Shown here one piece after another: positions 41,747-50,840 of a stretch of 64,000 nt of DNA; position 1 is the first letter of the stretch; each line of letters begins with the position of its first letter. The notes below the pieces were generated by a model. It was not told the origin of the DNA. It did not search any database and saw only the letters and a list, made by a program, of their open reading frames with translations. Source of the DNA: JACVSF01 sp036702855 (GTDB lineage Bacteria > Cyanobacteriota > Cyanobacteriia > Phormidesmidales > Phormidesmidaceae); assembly GCA_036702855.1 (NCBI GenBank), contig DATNQF010000242.1, positions 61,256 through 125,255 of the forward strand. The letters run 5' to 3'. Both the position numbers and the translations under genes were made by a program.

Positions 41747-44067
41747 TGCCTGCGATCGTTCGCCGCAAAATTGAAGTCAGCCCTAACTTAGTGCAGGACA
41801 AGATAGCTCAAGCGCTGCCGGTCCCGATGTGGCTTGGCAGCATTTCGCTAGAGAGGCGATTTGAGCAATATCCTAGCGGCACCCTAGAGTACATCGCCTT
41901 GACTGAGGCGGATCTAGCTCAACTAGAAGCGGCTTATTACCCCGGCAAGCGCTTCTCAATCATGGGGTGCCACCTGAGGGCTTCCAACTACAGCTATGAG
42001 CGTGAGCGGTTCTACGTGAAGGACATGCCGCCCATCGATGTCTATAAGGTATCGGTTTCGCTCAACGGTGGTTGGGAGAAAGCGATGAAAAAGCCAATCA
42101 AAGTTCGCGGCATGATCAACCGAAGTACCGGCTTGGTGAGTGCCAGTGCTGTAGCGGCCAGCGCTGGTATCCCCCTGAGCGGTCCTGAAATTCTGTTTCT
42201 GCCTAACTCCGACACGGTAGATCTAGAATCCGTGCTGGTAGCCAATGCGAGGCGAAAGGGCTGCTTTATTGAGTACAGCCATGTTGAGGGCATTCGCCTA
42301 ATCCCACTGGGTTCAGGCACCACATGGCAATTTGCGGCAACCGAGATTAGGGCTGATAGCGCTTCTCGCCAGGAACTACCTTACCTGAAAGATGCTGAGC
42401 TGCAAGACACTTGGAGCAAAGCGCCCAAAAATAATGAGGAACCCGACTGGCAGCGGGAGGAGCCGCAACGGGACATTTTGATTGAGGAGGACGACGATCC
42501 AGAGTTTCCCCCAGCGGATAGCCTCGTGCTGCGAACGCTGGATAGCACCTTTGACAAAGGTGGGCCTAAGAAGGTTCGTAAGGTGACTTACCTCGAAAAC
42601 AATTCTCGGGTTTTAGAAAAAACCTACACCTTTGGATTTCGCTACACCGCTGAGGACATCCACATCGGAGACGGTCTGCTATTTTCTGCTTCACCGGAAA
42701 CCTATTGGGGAGTGGTCGATTATTCAGAGTCCTCCGTCAACTACGTTCCTGTGCCAAACACCTCAGTAGCGATCTCAGCCTACGACGATAACAATAAACA
42801 GGTTCATATCCTGGTACACCCCGATTACGATAAGTTCGTCTCGGGGACTGGCAGTGTGTTCGCCTTCAAAGGCACCGCTGAATATTTGACCGAGGAAGTG
42901 ACTCGGGGATACCGTTGGGCAAGGCTTAAGGAAGAGACTGAGGATCTAGAGACACTGTACTCTGAGGGGCCTCTCTACGATACCTACCTCTATCAAAAGC
43001 TGCCGAAAAAAGGCAAGAAAACCTGGTTGCTGACTCCAACGCGCAGCAAGTACGGGGAATCGGAGATCGGCCATCCCTTTTCGCTGGAGTTCACCGAGGC
43101 TGACAAGCTTGCTCCAGAACTGCAAAAGCACATCAGCAGCGCAATTCTAGAGAAGCCCGGAGCACTGGTAGCCGTGCTGCAGCCCGACATAAATTTTGTA
43201 GAGCCTTACTTTGTCGAGCAGGAAGCTAGCTACAGCAATTCCTTCTATGGGAGGGCTCACCCGGAGAGCACCCCAGACTCTCCCCTACCACCGCTGATCA
43301 CTGGCCAGGAAACTTACAGCCAGCAGAAAAACATCCTCTACAGCAACAGGGAGAAAGGGTTGGCATCTGGCCAGGAACTCACCAAAGTAAATCCTGACCA
43401 CTATCGAACCCGCACCACCGACTACACCTCTCAAGATGCGGGGTTCTCCCGGTCTGCCCTGGTCATCCGATCTCAAGAGTATGCCGGAACGCCACCAGAT
43501 GCCACCACTCGAAACCGTGCTTGGCAAAATAAGGAGTCGCAAGCTGCATCAAAGGCAGCTCAGCAGGGTACCAAGACTAAGCGCTACTTCCTGACTTCCA
43601 GCAACGCCACTAATGAGGATGCCAAAACGGAGAGTCGGTCGGTCGAAAATGCTCAGTCTCTAGAAGAGGCACTTGCGGGAGTTCGGACTCAGTTTAGGAT
43701 TGATTGCTGCAATGCCGTTACCGCTAGCAAGTCGCTAACTTGGTGGTTCCCAGGCATTGCAGTGGGAGATGCTGTCTCTGTTGAGAAAGAGCGATTCTTT
43801 GACGGGGTTTGGCGCGTGATGGGCGTCTCTCTGAAACTGGATGTTGCCGGTCGCACTAGCTACACTCCCGATGTGCCTTTGCAGCAAACTGGCGGAACTG
43901 ATATAGCGCTCGGAATGGACATCACCAAGGACATCAGCGTTAGAACTGAAGACAGCAATGGTAACAATTCGGGGTCTGGTCGCCGCTTCGTGGCTAGATA
44001 CAGCCAAAATCAAATCAAGATTGGTAGCCCAATCGAACCCGGAGTTTTAGGGCGACGTAATTTCTAA
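41746..44067 (+). CDS. Large tail-tip / hub-like protein
   Basis: 773 residues from ATG 41746 (AAGGGG seven bases upstream; a GTG one codon earlier is possible). The N-terminal 250 residues have a pattern of strands plus ISLERRFEQYPSGTLEYIAL and VLVANARRKGCFIEYSHVEG, seen in baseplate-hub and tail-tip proteins. The middle is beta-rich with acidic linkers. The C-terminus (TASKSLTWWFPGIAVGDAVS) resembles the end of hub-domain proteins. No enzymatic motif. The stop overlaps the next ATG (TAATG). Confidence 0.6.
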   Translation: MPAIVRRKIEVSPNLVQDKIAQALPVPMWLGSISLERRFEQYPSGTLEYIALTEADLAQLEAAYYPGKRFSIMGCHLRASNYSYERERFYVKDMPPIDVYKVSVSLNGGWEKAMKKPIKVRGMINRSTGLVSASAVAASAGIPLSGPEILFLPNSDTVDLESVLVANARRKGCFIEYSHVEGIRLIPLGSGTTWQFAATEIRADSASRQELPYLKDAELQDTWSKAPKNNEEPDWQREEPQRDILIEEDDDPEFPPADSLVLRTLDSTFDKGGPKKVRKVTYLENNSRVLEKTYTFGFRYTAEDIHIGDGLLFSASPETYWGVVDYSESSVNYVPVPNTSVAISAYDDNNKQVHILVHPDYDKFVSGTGSVFAFKGTAEYLTEEVTRGYRWARLKEETEDLETLYSEGPLYDTYLYQKLPKKGKKTWLLTPTRSKYGESEIGHPFSLEFTEADKLAPELQKHISSAILEKPGALVAVLQPDINFVEPYFVEQEASYSNSFYGRAHPESTPDSPLPPLITGQETYSQQKNILYSNREKGLASGQELTKVNPDHYRTRTTDYTSQDAGFSRSALVIRSQEYAGTPPDATTRNRAWQNKESQAASKAAQQGTKTKRYFLTSSNATNEDAKTESRSVENAQSLEEALAGVRTQFRIDCCNAVTASKSLTWWFPGIAVGDAVSVEKERFFDGVWRVMGVSLKLDVAGRTSYTPDVPLQQTGGTDIALGMDITKDISVRTEDSNGNNSGSGRRFVARYSQNQIKIGSPIEPGVLGRRNF

Positions 44068-44246
44068 TGAAAGAAGTATCTATTGAAGAATTGGCTAAAC
44101 AAATGGTTAGCCTAGTTTCTGCTAGTCAAGTGAAGGCGCGGAAGAACGGGAATGGAGCAACTACCTTTTCCACACCTCAAACTCAAATAGTTATTCCAAG
44201 GGCACCTAGCCGGTTGATTAGCAGCCAAACTCTTGTCAATGAATAG
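44067..44246 (+). CDS. Small hypothetical protein (59 aa)
   Basis: 59 residues, starting MKEVSIEELAKQMVSLVSAS. The ATG is inside the stop region of the hub gene (TAATG) and the stop lies 9 bases before the next start, so it fills the gap between two genes exactly. It is helical at the start, basic later (KARKNG), and has no known family. Coupling makes it likely to be expressed. Confidence 0.55.
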   Translation: MKEVSIEELAKQMVSLVSASQVKARKNGNGATTFSTPQTQIVIPRAPSRLISSQTLVNE

Positions 44247-44255
44247 GAGGGTGGT

Positions 44256-45338
44256 ATGGTTGACCCCGCTAAAGATATCAATAATCTGCTGGCCGACTCC
44301 CAGAACATCGTTATCGGTACTGGTGGGCCTGCTGGGGCGAATGGCATAGTCGCTGTTCACTCAGAAGATGGGACCAGGACTGTCTATGCGATCGCACCAC
44401 CGGGATGGCAATCTGGCAAGTGTATTGCCTATTTGGATGAGTCAACAAAAGAGTGGCATGCTCAACCCCTCAATTCAGGGGAGAGATTGAGCAATCAAAC
44501 GATTGTGCAGGAAAGGCATGTACCTAATGAAGAGAAATGCAAATGTCCTTCTATTGGGGCTGGCAATGCGTTTACGCAATCTGGACTTAGCAAGGTTTTT
44601 ACGACATCTGTAAAAGGAAGCTTTCTGTTAAGCGGGGTAGGAGCCTCAGCAAGAGGCGGAGGCAACGGTACAGGAACTATCTACTTTTCACCAGTAGATT
44701 TTCCTCATGAAGCTCAAGTTTGTAAGGCGTTTCTTTACTGGAACACCATCGGCAAGCTAGCCAATGAATTTACCTCTGTAACTCTTGATGGAAACCCCGT
44801 AACCGGCATCAAGGTCGGGCAGACAGGCGATACCTGCTGGTCCTACGAGAGCAACAAAGTTTATAGAGCCGATGTGCGTACAATCGTCGGCAATACGCTT
44901 AGTAAAAATAGGCTTTCCTTCAATGTTTCAGGGCTACCGCACAATGTAGCGAACCAGGCAGGAGACAACCAAGGGGCAGCACTGCTAATCATTTATTGCG
45001 ACTGCAAAGGGCCTAAAAAACCAATTTCGGTGTATGACGGTGCTTACGCGATTGGTAACAGCGTGGGTTGGGCTTATCAATTGGACTTTGGGGAAGAGAA
45101 GACCATTAAGAAAATTGGATTTGCGGTCGGTGATGGGCAGCCCTTTGACGATGGGCCAATTGAAATTGGAGGGGTGGACATAATTCCAGGGGATTTCGGA
45201 TATCAAACCGTCTTCTCTGGAGCAAGAGGCAGTTTTATGGACACTCTAATTATTGAAGGTGAATTTATCGGGAACTCTGTAAAGATGCAGTCTTACAACG
45301 ACTGTCTCTGCTGGTTTCTGTGTGTGACAGAGGGATAG
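44256..45338 (+). CDS. Tail-fibre-region protein with DUF3344-like segment
   Basis: 360 residues, with an excellent AGGAGG five bases upstream of ATG. Residues about 140-330 (ASARGGGNGTGTIYF, CKAFLYWNT, VTLDGNPVTG, KVYRADVRTIVGN, GAALLIIYCD, ISVYDGAYAI) recall DUF3344-like beta-sandwich repeats of surface proteins. Two Cys clusters occur: KCKCP near residue 90 and NDCLCWFLC near the end. A receptor-binding or fibre-associated role is inferred. Confidence 0.6.
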   Translation: MVDPAKDINNLLADSQNIVIGTGGPAGANGIVAVHSEDGTRTVYAIAPPGWQSGKCIAYLDESTKEWHAQPLNSGERLSNQTIVQERHVPNEEKCKCPSIGAGNAFTQSGLSKVFTTSVKGSFLLSGVGASARGGGNGTGTIYFSPVDFPHEAQVCKAFLYWNTIGKLANEFTSVTLDGNPVTGIKVGQTGDTCWSYESNKVYRADVRTIVGNTLSKNRLSFNVSGLPHNVANQAGDNQGAALLIIYCDCKGPKKPISVYDGAYAIGNSVGWAYQLDFGEEKTIKKIGFAVGDGQPFDDGPIEIGGVDIIPGDFGYQTVFSGARGSFMDTLIIEGEFIGNSVKMQSYNDCLCWFLCVTEG

Positions 45339-45341
45339 TAG

Positions 45342-48300
45342 GTGAAACAAACATTCAAGGGAATACCTTCAGCATTTCCATCTCCGACCGTTAATGTCGT
45401 AGCCGGTGGTGGCAGTGTTGGGTACAACGGCAATTTGCACTTCTGGATCCAGGGCAGAAATAGGCAGGGGTATAACGACCTATCTAGCGGGGTTGTAAAA
45501 GCGATCGCTGCCACCGATAAGATCGATGTGATCATTCCAGGTACGTGCAGGCCAAACCCAGATGGCAGCGACATACAGGAAATTTTGGTGCTTGCCTCAA
45601 CCGCCAACACACCCAGCACAGCCACCGTGATCGCTGCTATCCCTGGCACCCAGGCGCTGCCCTACACACTGAGCCTGACCAGCACAGATCACATTGCTAT
45701 GGGAACCGACCAAATCCTAGCCAATGTTGCAGCGCTGCCCTCATCGCCACTGCCGGGGATGCGGCGGCAGGTTGATGCTTGGGGTGAGATTCGGGCCTAC
45801 TCTGCTGAGTCTTTGAGCTGGAAGCGGGTTGAACCTCAGTTGTTCTCGACTTACGTGGCCGACATCGATAGCAACTACGGTTGTCGGCAGTCAGTCTCCC
45901 TCATTCCAAATCCGGCGGCAGTTTATAAGGTCGCTTATGGGGCATCCGGCTCACAAAGTACAGAGATCGCCTTCTGGCTAATCAACGATGCGAGCGTTTC
46001 GATCCCAGCAGGTACCGGCATCGATCTCAATGTTGAGGCGAACGGCCAGGATGTCTCAGCATCAATCAACAACGGTGCGCTTCAAATTGCGTTTCGAGGG
46101 TACGTCGATCAGGCGACGGCCGTACTTGATATCAGCAGTGCCAGCGGCACAGGTAACATGCCGGGGGTGGGCGATTGGCTCGACTACCCAGGCACCTCCA
46201 CCGGCTTGATGCTGCCTAAGGATTTGCCAGCGGGAAGCGCCTATTGCCTCAGCCTGAGACTCGACTTCACCGAAACCACAGCCGGTTTCTCAGCGGCAGA
46301 GGGCACCCAACTAGGTTTTTCCTGTGGCTTTAACTCCACCCCGGCAGAGCGCTCTACATTCGGCTTGCTGACCGGCTCAATCATCACCGGGGACCAGCAG
46401 CAGCGCAGAATCGTACCTGGCGGAATTGGTCTGGTCGCAAGAGCGCTAGCAGGGACCGGCATTGTCAAAGTCAGCGACAGTAACGCCTATGTTTTTCTGA
46501 AGCGTCCCCTACAAGAGGTGGCTGGCCTCTCCACCAACCAAGATGATCAGCCGGTTTATATCAGCGCCCAGGGGAATTGCTTTGTGTCGTCCTCTCCGGG
46601 AACCGTCTCAGTTTTACGAGCGCTGGTCGGTACAGTCGATGGGGTTGGAAATGCGATCGCCTGGCCCAGCATCCTGACGTTGAACAATGCGACTCAGGTG
46701 AAGGTGACGCTGACCTATCCGACGACCATCAGACCAAACTACCCCGATGCGATCGCAGGCAGTAATGCTGGGGTCTTTAACGCCACGTTCGTCCGTGTAT
46801 ACTTTTTGCCCTCTGGGGGCGGGAACTCTGTTTACTGGGATTTCCCCATTACGCCAGGGGTTAGTTCTGAGACGTTTACTCTGTCAACAGCTGGCACCAG
46901 TACGGGCAGCCCTACGATTCCAAGTGCGATTGATAGCAGGTTTGGCCTCTACGAGCAGCAGCTTGAGCAAGTGGCAGTCACCACCCAGGCAGGGGCAAGC
47001 GGCTTTAGTTCTGGCACCGGCAATGTTTATGTTGCCTTTGGCTACGAAAGCACGATCACGTCAATCGACCACAGAGCCACCTCAGGGTGCATCCCCGAGT
47101 CGGCAGGTTCGATGTCTGACTTGTTCGAGATTGCCAAGTTCGTTGGGGCACCTCAAGAACATCTTGGCGGATTGCGGTTAGTCCCCTCCACCCTGAGACA
47201 TCCCTATAAAAATGTGTACGTGGCTTCAGAAGGGAATCCGTTTAGGTGGGATTCAGATGAGGTAAGCAACAAGGACGTAGACTACGGCTTCAGCGACCTC
47301 ACCTCAGCCGGTGCAACAACGGGGCAGCTGCGGCTAAACCATGCCTCAATCAACCTGGCCACTAAACTCTTTGTCTCAGCAACCGACTTAAATGGCGACG
47401 CAGCTACCCTAATCTCTCAAATCGCGGCATCTCAGAGTTTACGGCTCGACGCTGAAAGTGGGTCAGACAACTGGGCCTATTTCCAAGTCTCCGGGACGAT
47501 CGTCAGCAACAGCGGCTACTCCGAAATCCCGGTGACTTACGTTGGGCACAGTGGCAGCTTTGCCAGCGGCGACCAGCTGATGCTGTCTTTAGGCAATCAG
47601 TATGTGCGTCCGTTTGATCTACTGCCCACTGAACCGGGGAGATGGGTCCTCGACGACAGCACCCAGCTCATTCCCCTTAGCGGCAGCGTGGCGAACAATG
47701 CTGTGGGGGAAAACGGGGATTGGGGGCTTGCCACGAATGAGGCCTCAGACATCTACGGAGATTTGTACTTTAAAGCAGCTGGGGTTTGGAATTGGGCTGC
47801 CAGCATCCTCAGCTACTCAAAAACGACTCAGCCCTTCGTAATGCCTACCCTGCTGGGGGCAGTCACGATTGACGTGCGAAACTCCAGACCATTCCCAACC
47901 GGCTCCTACGTCCTGGTGCAAAAGCCTGATGGGACAGAGGGTGGGGTCTTTCAGGTGTCGGGCAAGCCTTCCAATGGTCAGCTATCGCTCGTAAACCAGG
48001 GGTCTTCTAGTGGAGTCGCTGCTGGCGCGACGGTGGGGGCTGGCTCAATCGTTTATGTCTCGGGCAAGACTGGAACACAGGGTATCAATTCAGTTGCAAC
48101 AGTCCAAGCCAATTTCACCCAACCTAATGAAGGGGCTAGCGTTCAAGTAACCGTTAACTCTGCCCTAGGATTTGCCGAGGGGCAGTACCTCTACAGCGAT
48201 GCCGGTTCCGGTAGCACTTATAGAGTTATTGATATCCCCACCTCAACAACTTTAGAGCTCTACAACCTGCCGTCAATCGGCAACAGCGTTAGCGGCACTA

Positions 48301-48869
48301 CTATCCCCTCGGGCACAAAGCTGGTTCCCTCTGGACCGTTCGGGCCTCAGGGTATTCAGGGACCACCAGGGGTTGTTACAGCTACCAGCGGGGTTAACTT
48401 TACCGAGATTGGAACATCCTTAACCACAGCGGCGGGAGTCTCCTCTTTATTTGTTGATCTGCTGCACAACCTAAAGCTTAGGGAACCTTCGGATGGGCCT
48501 ATTAGAACGGTTGCTGTACTAGAAAAAACCCAGACCTACACCCAGGCACAATCGGTAACAACAGTTGTGCTGACAGACGGCGCTGTTATTAGCGTTGATG
48601 CTTCAGCTTCAAACGTCTTTAGGGTGACGATCGCTGGAAATCGCCAGGTGGACAACCCGACAAATCTTACAGATGGGGAAACGCTGTTGATTTGCGTTAT
48701 TCAAGATGGCACTGGCGGCAGAACCCTGACCTGGGGGGCTAACTACGACTTTGGCACGGATGGCACACCTACCCTATCTACTGCTGCGGGGAAAATGGAC
48801 ATCCTCTCTTTCCTATCAAATGGATCCAAGCTTTTCTTCTGCGGCATTAAAAAGGGGTTTACCGCCTAA
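45342..48869 (+). CDS. Tail fibre protein with collagen-like triplets
   Basis: 1175 residues from GTG 45342. Long beta-rich body of Ser/Gly/Thr-rich strands, then a short collagen-like Gly-x-y stretch (GPFGPQGIQGPPG) near residue 1000, then a compact C-terminal domain ending LSFLSNGSKLFFCGIKKGF. The collagen stretch is typical of phage fibres just before the receptor-binding tip. The C-terminus (TDGETLLICVIQDGTGGRTL) has the layout of a trimeric fibre-tip domain. It overlaps the next gene by 1 base. Confidence 0.75.
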   Translation: MKQTFKGIPSAFPSPTVNVVAGGGSVGYNGNLHFWIQGRNRQGYNDLSSGVVKAIAATDKIDVIIPGTCRPNPDGSDIQEILVLASTANTPSTATVIAAIPGTQALPYTLSLTSTDHIAMGTDQILANVAALPSSPLPGMRRQVDAWGEIRAYSAESLSWKRVEPQLFSTYVADIDSNYGCRQSVSLIPNPAAVYKVAYGASGSQSTEIAFWLINDASVSIPAGTGIDLNVEANGQDVSASINNGALQIAFRGYVDQATAVLDISSASGTGNMPGVGDWLDYPGTSTGLMLPKDLPAGSAYCLSLRLDFTETTAGFSAAEGTQLGFSCGFNSTPAERSTFGLLTGSIITGDQQQRRIVPGGIGLVARALAGTGIVKVSDSNAYVFLKRPLQEVAGLSTNQDDQPVYISAQGNCFVSSSPGTVSVLRALVGTVDGVGNAIAWPSILTLNNATQVKVTLTYPTTIRPNYPDAIAGSNAGVFNATFVRVYFLPSGGGNSVYWDFPITPGVSSETFTLSTAGTSTGSPTIPSAIDSRFGLYEQQLEQVAVTTQAGASGFSSGTGNVYVAFGYESTITSIDHRATSGCIPESAGSMSDLFEIAKFVGAPQEHLGGLRLVPSTLRHPYKNVYVASEGNPFRWDSDEVSNKDVDYGFSDLTSAGATTGQLRLNHASINLATKLFVSATDLNGDAATLISQIAASQSLRLDAESGSDNWAYFQVSGTIVSNSGYSEIPVTYVGHSGSFASGDQLMLSLGNQYVRPFDLLPTEPGRWVLDDSTQLIPLSGSVANNAVGENGDWGLATNEASDIYGDLYFKAAGVWNWAASILSYSKTTQPFVMPTLLGAVTIDVRNSRPFPTGSYVLVQKPDGTEGGVFQVSGKPSNGQLSLVNQGSSSGVAAGATVGAGSIVYVSGKTGTQGINSVATVQANFTQPNEGASVQVTVNSALGFAEGQYLYSDAGSGSTYRVIDIPTSTTLELYNLPSIGNSVSGTTIPSGTKLVPSGPFGPQGIQGPPGVVTATSGVNFTEIGTSLTTAAGVSSLFVDLLHNLKLREPSDGPIRTVAVLEKTQTYTQAQSVTTVVLTDGAVISVDASASNVFRVTIAGNRQVDNPTNLTDGETLLICVIQDGTGGRTLTWGANYDFGTDGTPTLSTAAGKMDILSFLSNGSKLFFCGIKKGFTA

Positions 48870-49501
48870 TGTTCACGATGCCTCTAACGATCATGGCTGG
48901 GGGAAGCCGTTTAGCTGTTGTTGATGGCTACAGCACTCCTGAGCCAGCTGCCAATATGGTTGAGATTTTCTCTGGTGGAATGGACGATGGAAGCAACCAG
49001 GTAAATATTCCATTTCCGTTTTACATCAATGGAAATGGGCATACAGCTTGGCACCCCGGCAGCAATAGCTATCTTCTAACCGGATCTAGTAGCTTCTACA
49101 ACAGCTTGTCTTTAGGGCCTAATCCCCATCCACCGCTATCGGGATTTCACTTTGGAGCAGCAGACAACTCGATTCAGCGCTTGTGCATTCAGGATGTTCC
49201 CAGTAAGGGCCTTTTTAGGATTCGATATGAGGGTACAGCCTCCTCGGGGGGATCTCTCAACAATCCAAATATTATTTGGGTAGCCACTCTTTTTGACAAA
49301 GGGGGTGACAACAAGCAATATCTTGAAGTCGCTTTTGGCATACATAACAGAACATTAGGAACCTTCGGCGTTACCCATGGCTACAGCGGGGGACCTTTCG
49401 TAAATGGAGGTACTATCACAGCCAATTCCAGTTACGTTTTTGAGTCTGACGCCAGCGGCAACAATTGGATTATTCACCCTGGCAAAAAGGTTATTTATTG
49501 A
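48869..49501 (+). CDS. Probable receptor-binding or fibre accessory protein
   Basis: 210 residues, beta-rich, Gly/Asn/Ser-rich, with many aromatic residues (FPFYINGNGHTAWHPGSNSY). Starts on the TAATG junction with the fibre gene. It looks like a lectin-like beta sandwich, but no family is recognised. Coupling to the fibre gene supports a tip protein or fibre-assembly chaperone. Confidence 0.55.
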   Translation: MFTMPLTIMAGGSRLAVVDGYSTPEPAANMVEIFSGGMDDGSNQVNIPFPFYINGNGHTAWHPGSNSYLLTGSSSFYNSLSLGPNPHPPLSGFHFGAADNSIQRLCIQDVPSKGLFRIRYEGTASSGGSLNNPNIIWVATLFDKGGDNKQYLEVAFGIHNRTLGTFGVTHGYSGGPFVNGGTITANSSYVFESDASGNNWIIHPGKKVIY

Positions 49502-50037
49502 TGGACACAAGTTCCTACGAAATTCTAGTTCCGCAACTGCTGTCCCACCTTCGATCTGAGATGCAGGCTTCCCTCGGCTTGCTCACGCCTTATCAGGATG
49601 AGGGGGGGCTGGAGGGTCAATGCTTTGGGCTGATCGACTTCGACAGCGTTATGGATGACGATGAACTCCCAATGCTTCAAGGGCCTGCTGCATTAAGGCA
49701 AGCGGTTGTAGCCGAAGGGACTTTGCTCATCACCACCTTCGTCGCTAACCACGACGATGCGATCGCCAAGTTCATGCAGTTATCACTCAGGCTGAGGCAG
49801 GCAATACCCCTGATTGGATCTGCAGTTGTCGGGCCTTACCTGATGTTTCGCAAGTTAGATCTAGCTGGCAACCGGCAGCTAGTACGGGCTGTTTCCCAAC
49901 CACTTCAGGGGGGTCGGGGCAGCCTCTGGACGATGCACGTCACCGGACAGGTGAGTGCCCACATGATCATCAATCGCAACCCGATTGAACGACTCGACGT
50001 TATACCAATGGAGCAATCTCATGGGACAAGCAATTAA
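49501..50037 (+). CDS. Hypothetical structural-operon protein
   Basis: 178 residues from ATG 49501, which shares a base with the TGA of the preceding gene; the open frame upstream is inside that gene. Mixed alpha/beta: EILVPQLLSHLRSEMQASLG, then a loop with ECFGLIDFD-like text (GQCFGLIDFDSVMDDDELPM), and VSAHMIINRNPIERLDVIPM at the end. This resembles small phage tail-terminator or baseplate accessory proteins in size, but no family is certain. Confidence 0.55.
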   Translation: MDTSSYEILVPQLLSHLRSEMQASLGLLTPYQDEGGLEGQCFGLIDFDSVMDDDELPMLQGPAALRQAVVAEGTLLITTFVANHDDAIAKFMQLSLRLRQAIPLIGSAVVGPYLMFRKLDLAGNRQLVRAVSQPLQGGRGSLWTMHVTGQVSAHMIINRNPIERLDVIPMEQSHGTSN

Positions 50038-50719
50038 AACCGAACTGCGTGACTTTGAACTGCGGGGCACTGCCACTCATGGCGATGCGATCGCACTGTC
50101 AGCGCTGTTCATGGTTCCAGAAGAACTGAGCATAATGCGTGACCCGATTTCACCCAACACGCTGAAAGCGGTTGAGATGATGCGGAATAGGCTTTCAAAG
50201 AATATGGAAGCCCTAGTCGCGGAGGTCGGCAAAGAGCAGGCTGACAAGATCATCAGCCAGGACTGGATTGAGCGGGTAATGGTGCTCTGTGAGATGGATC
50301 TGCAGATGCGAACGGTTGTTGTTGCTCGACTGCTGGAGATCTATCCTCAACTGCGTGACAAGAAGGACCTGATTTGGTTCGATGGTACCGTAGCAGGCCA
50401 TCGGCTTGAACCAGATGAGCTGCTGCTCGACCTGATCATGCCAGCACTTCAGGGCATCATGAACAGCAGCGAAACCGAAACCGAGGAACGTAGTCAGAAG
50501 CGTAAAAAGCGTTTCACCGCACTTCAGTCAATCTTGCATTCAAATCAGGAACAGGTTGCACCAGAATCAAAGCCAACGTTTGAGGCACCCGCTCCAGAAG
50601 CGCCAGATCCAGAAATGGATGAAGCGGTTTTAACCTCAGAACTGGCAAGGCAAATATCGAGCATGAATCCAACAACGCAAGCATCATTGCTCGCAGAGCT
50701 AAAAAGTAAATCCCAATAG
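50021..50719 (+). CDS. Hypothetical protein, last of structural operon
   Basis: 232 residues from ATG 50021 (GGAG eight bases upstream), overlapping the previous gene by 17 bases. The body is helical (MRNRLSKNMEALVAEVGKEQ, MDLQMRTVVVARLLEIYPQL) and the tail is acidic and Pro/Ala-rich (TFEAPAPEAPDPEMDEAVLT). A tail-assembly chaperone would have this look but is usually placed before the tape measure. Function not recognised. The stop codon TAG is directly followed by the GTCAGCCCT word. Confidence 0.55.
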   Translation: MGQAIKTELRDFELRGTATHGDAIALSALFMVPEELSIMRDPISPNTLKAVEMMRNRLSKNMEALVAEVGKEQADKIISQDWIERVMVLCEMDLQMRTVVVARLLEIYPQLRDKKDLIWFDGTVAGHRLEPDELLLDLIMPALQGIMNSSETETEERSQKRKKRFTALQSILHSNQEQVAPESKPTFEAPAPEAPDPEMDEAVLTSELARQISSMNPTTQASLLAELKSKSQ

Positions 50720-50749
50720 GTCAGCCCTGATCCCGGAATCAGTCACAGC

Positions 50750-50786
50750 AGCGGTGAAGGTCCTGTAAAATAAGGCTTTCACCGCT
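50750..50786 (+). terminator. Hairpin after the structural operon
   Basis: AGCGGTGAA (50750-50758) pairs with TTCACCGCT (50778-50786). It lies 30 bases past the last structural stop codon. No T-run follows, so it may be a processing site or a Rho-assisted terminator rather than an intrinsic one. Confidence 0.45.
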
Positions 50787-50815
50787 TAGGGTGTAGCAGA
50801 GAATAGAGTTAGAAC

Positions 50816-50839
50816 TTTCAAGTTTGGACAAACCTGAAG
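50816..50839. promoter_or_regulatory. 24-bp dispersed palindrome, copy 4, abutting a start codon
   Basis: TTTCAAGTTTG-GA-CAAACCTGAAG. The last base is one base from the ATG at 50841, so a bound protein or RNA hairpin would block ribosome access to that gene. Confidence 0.75.
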
Positions 50840-50840
50840 A

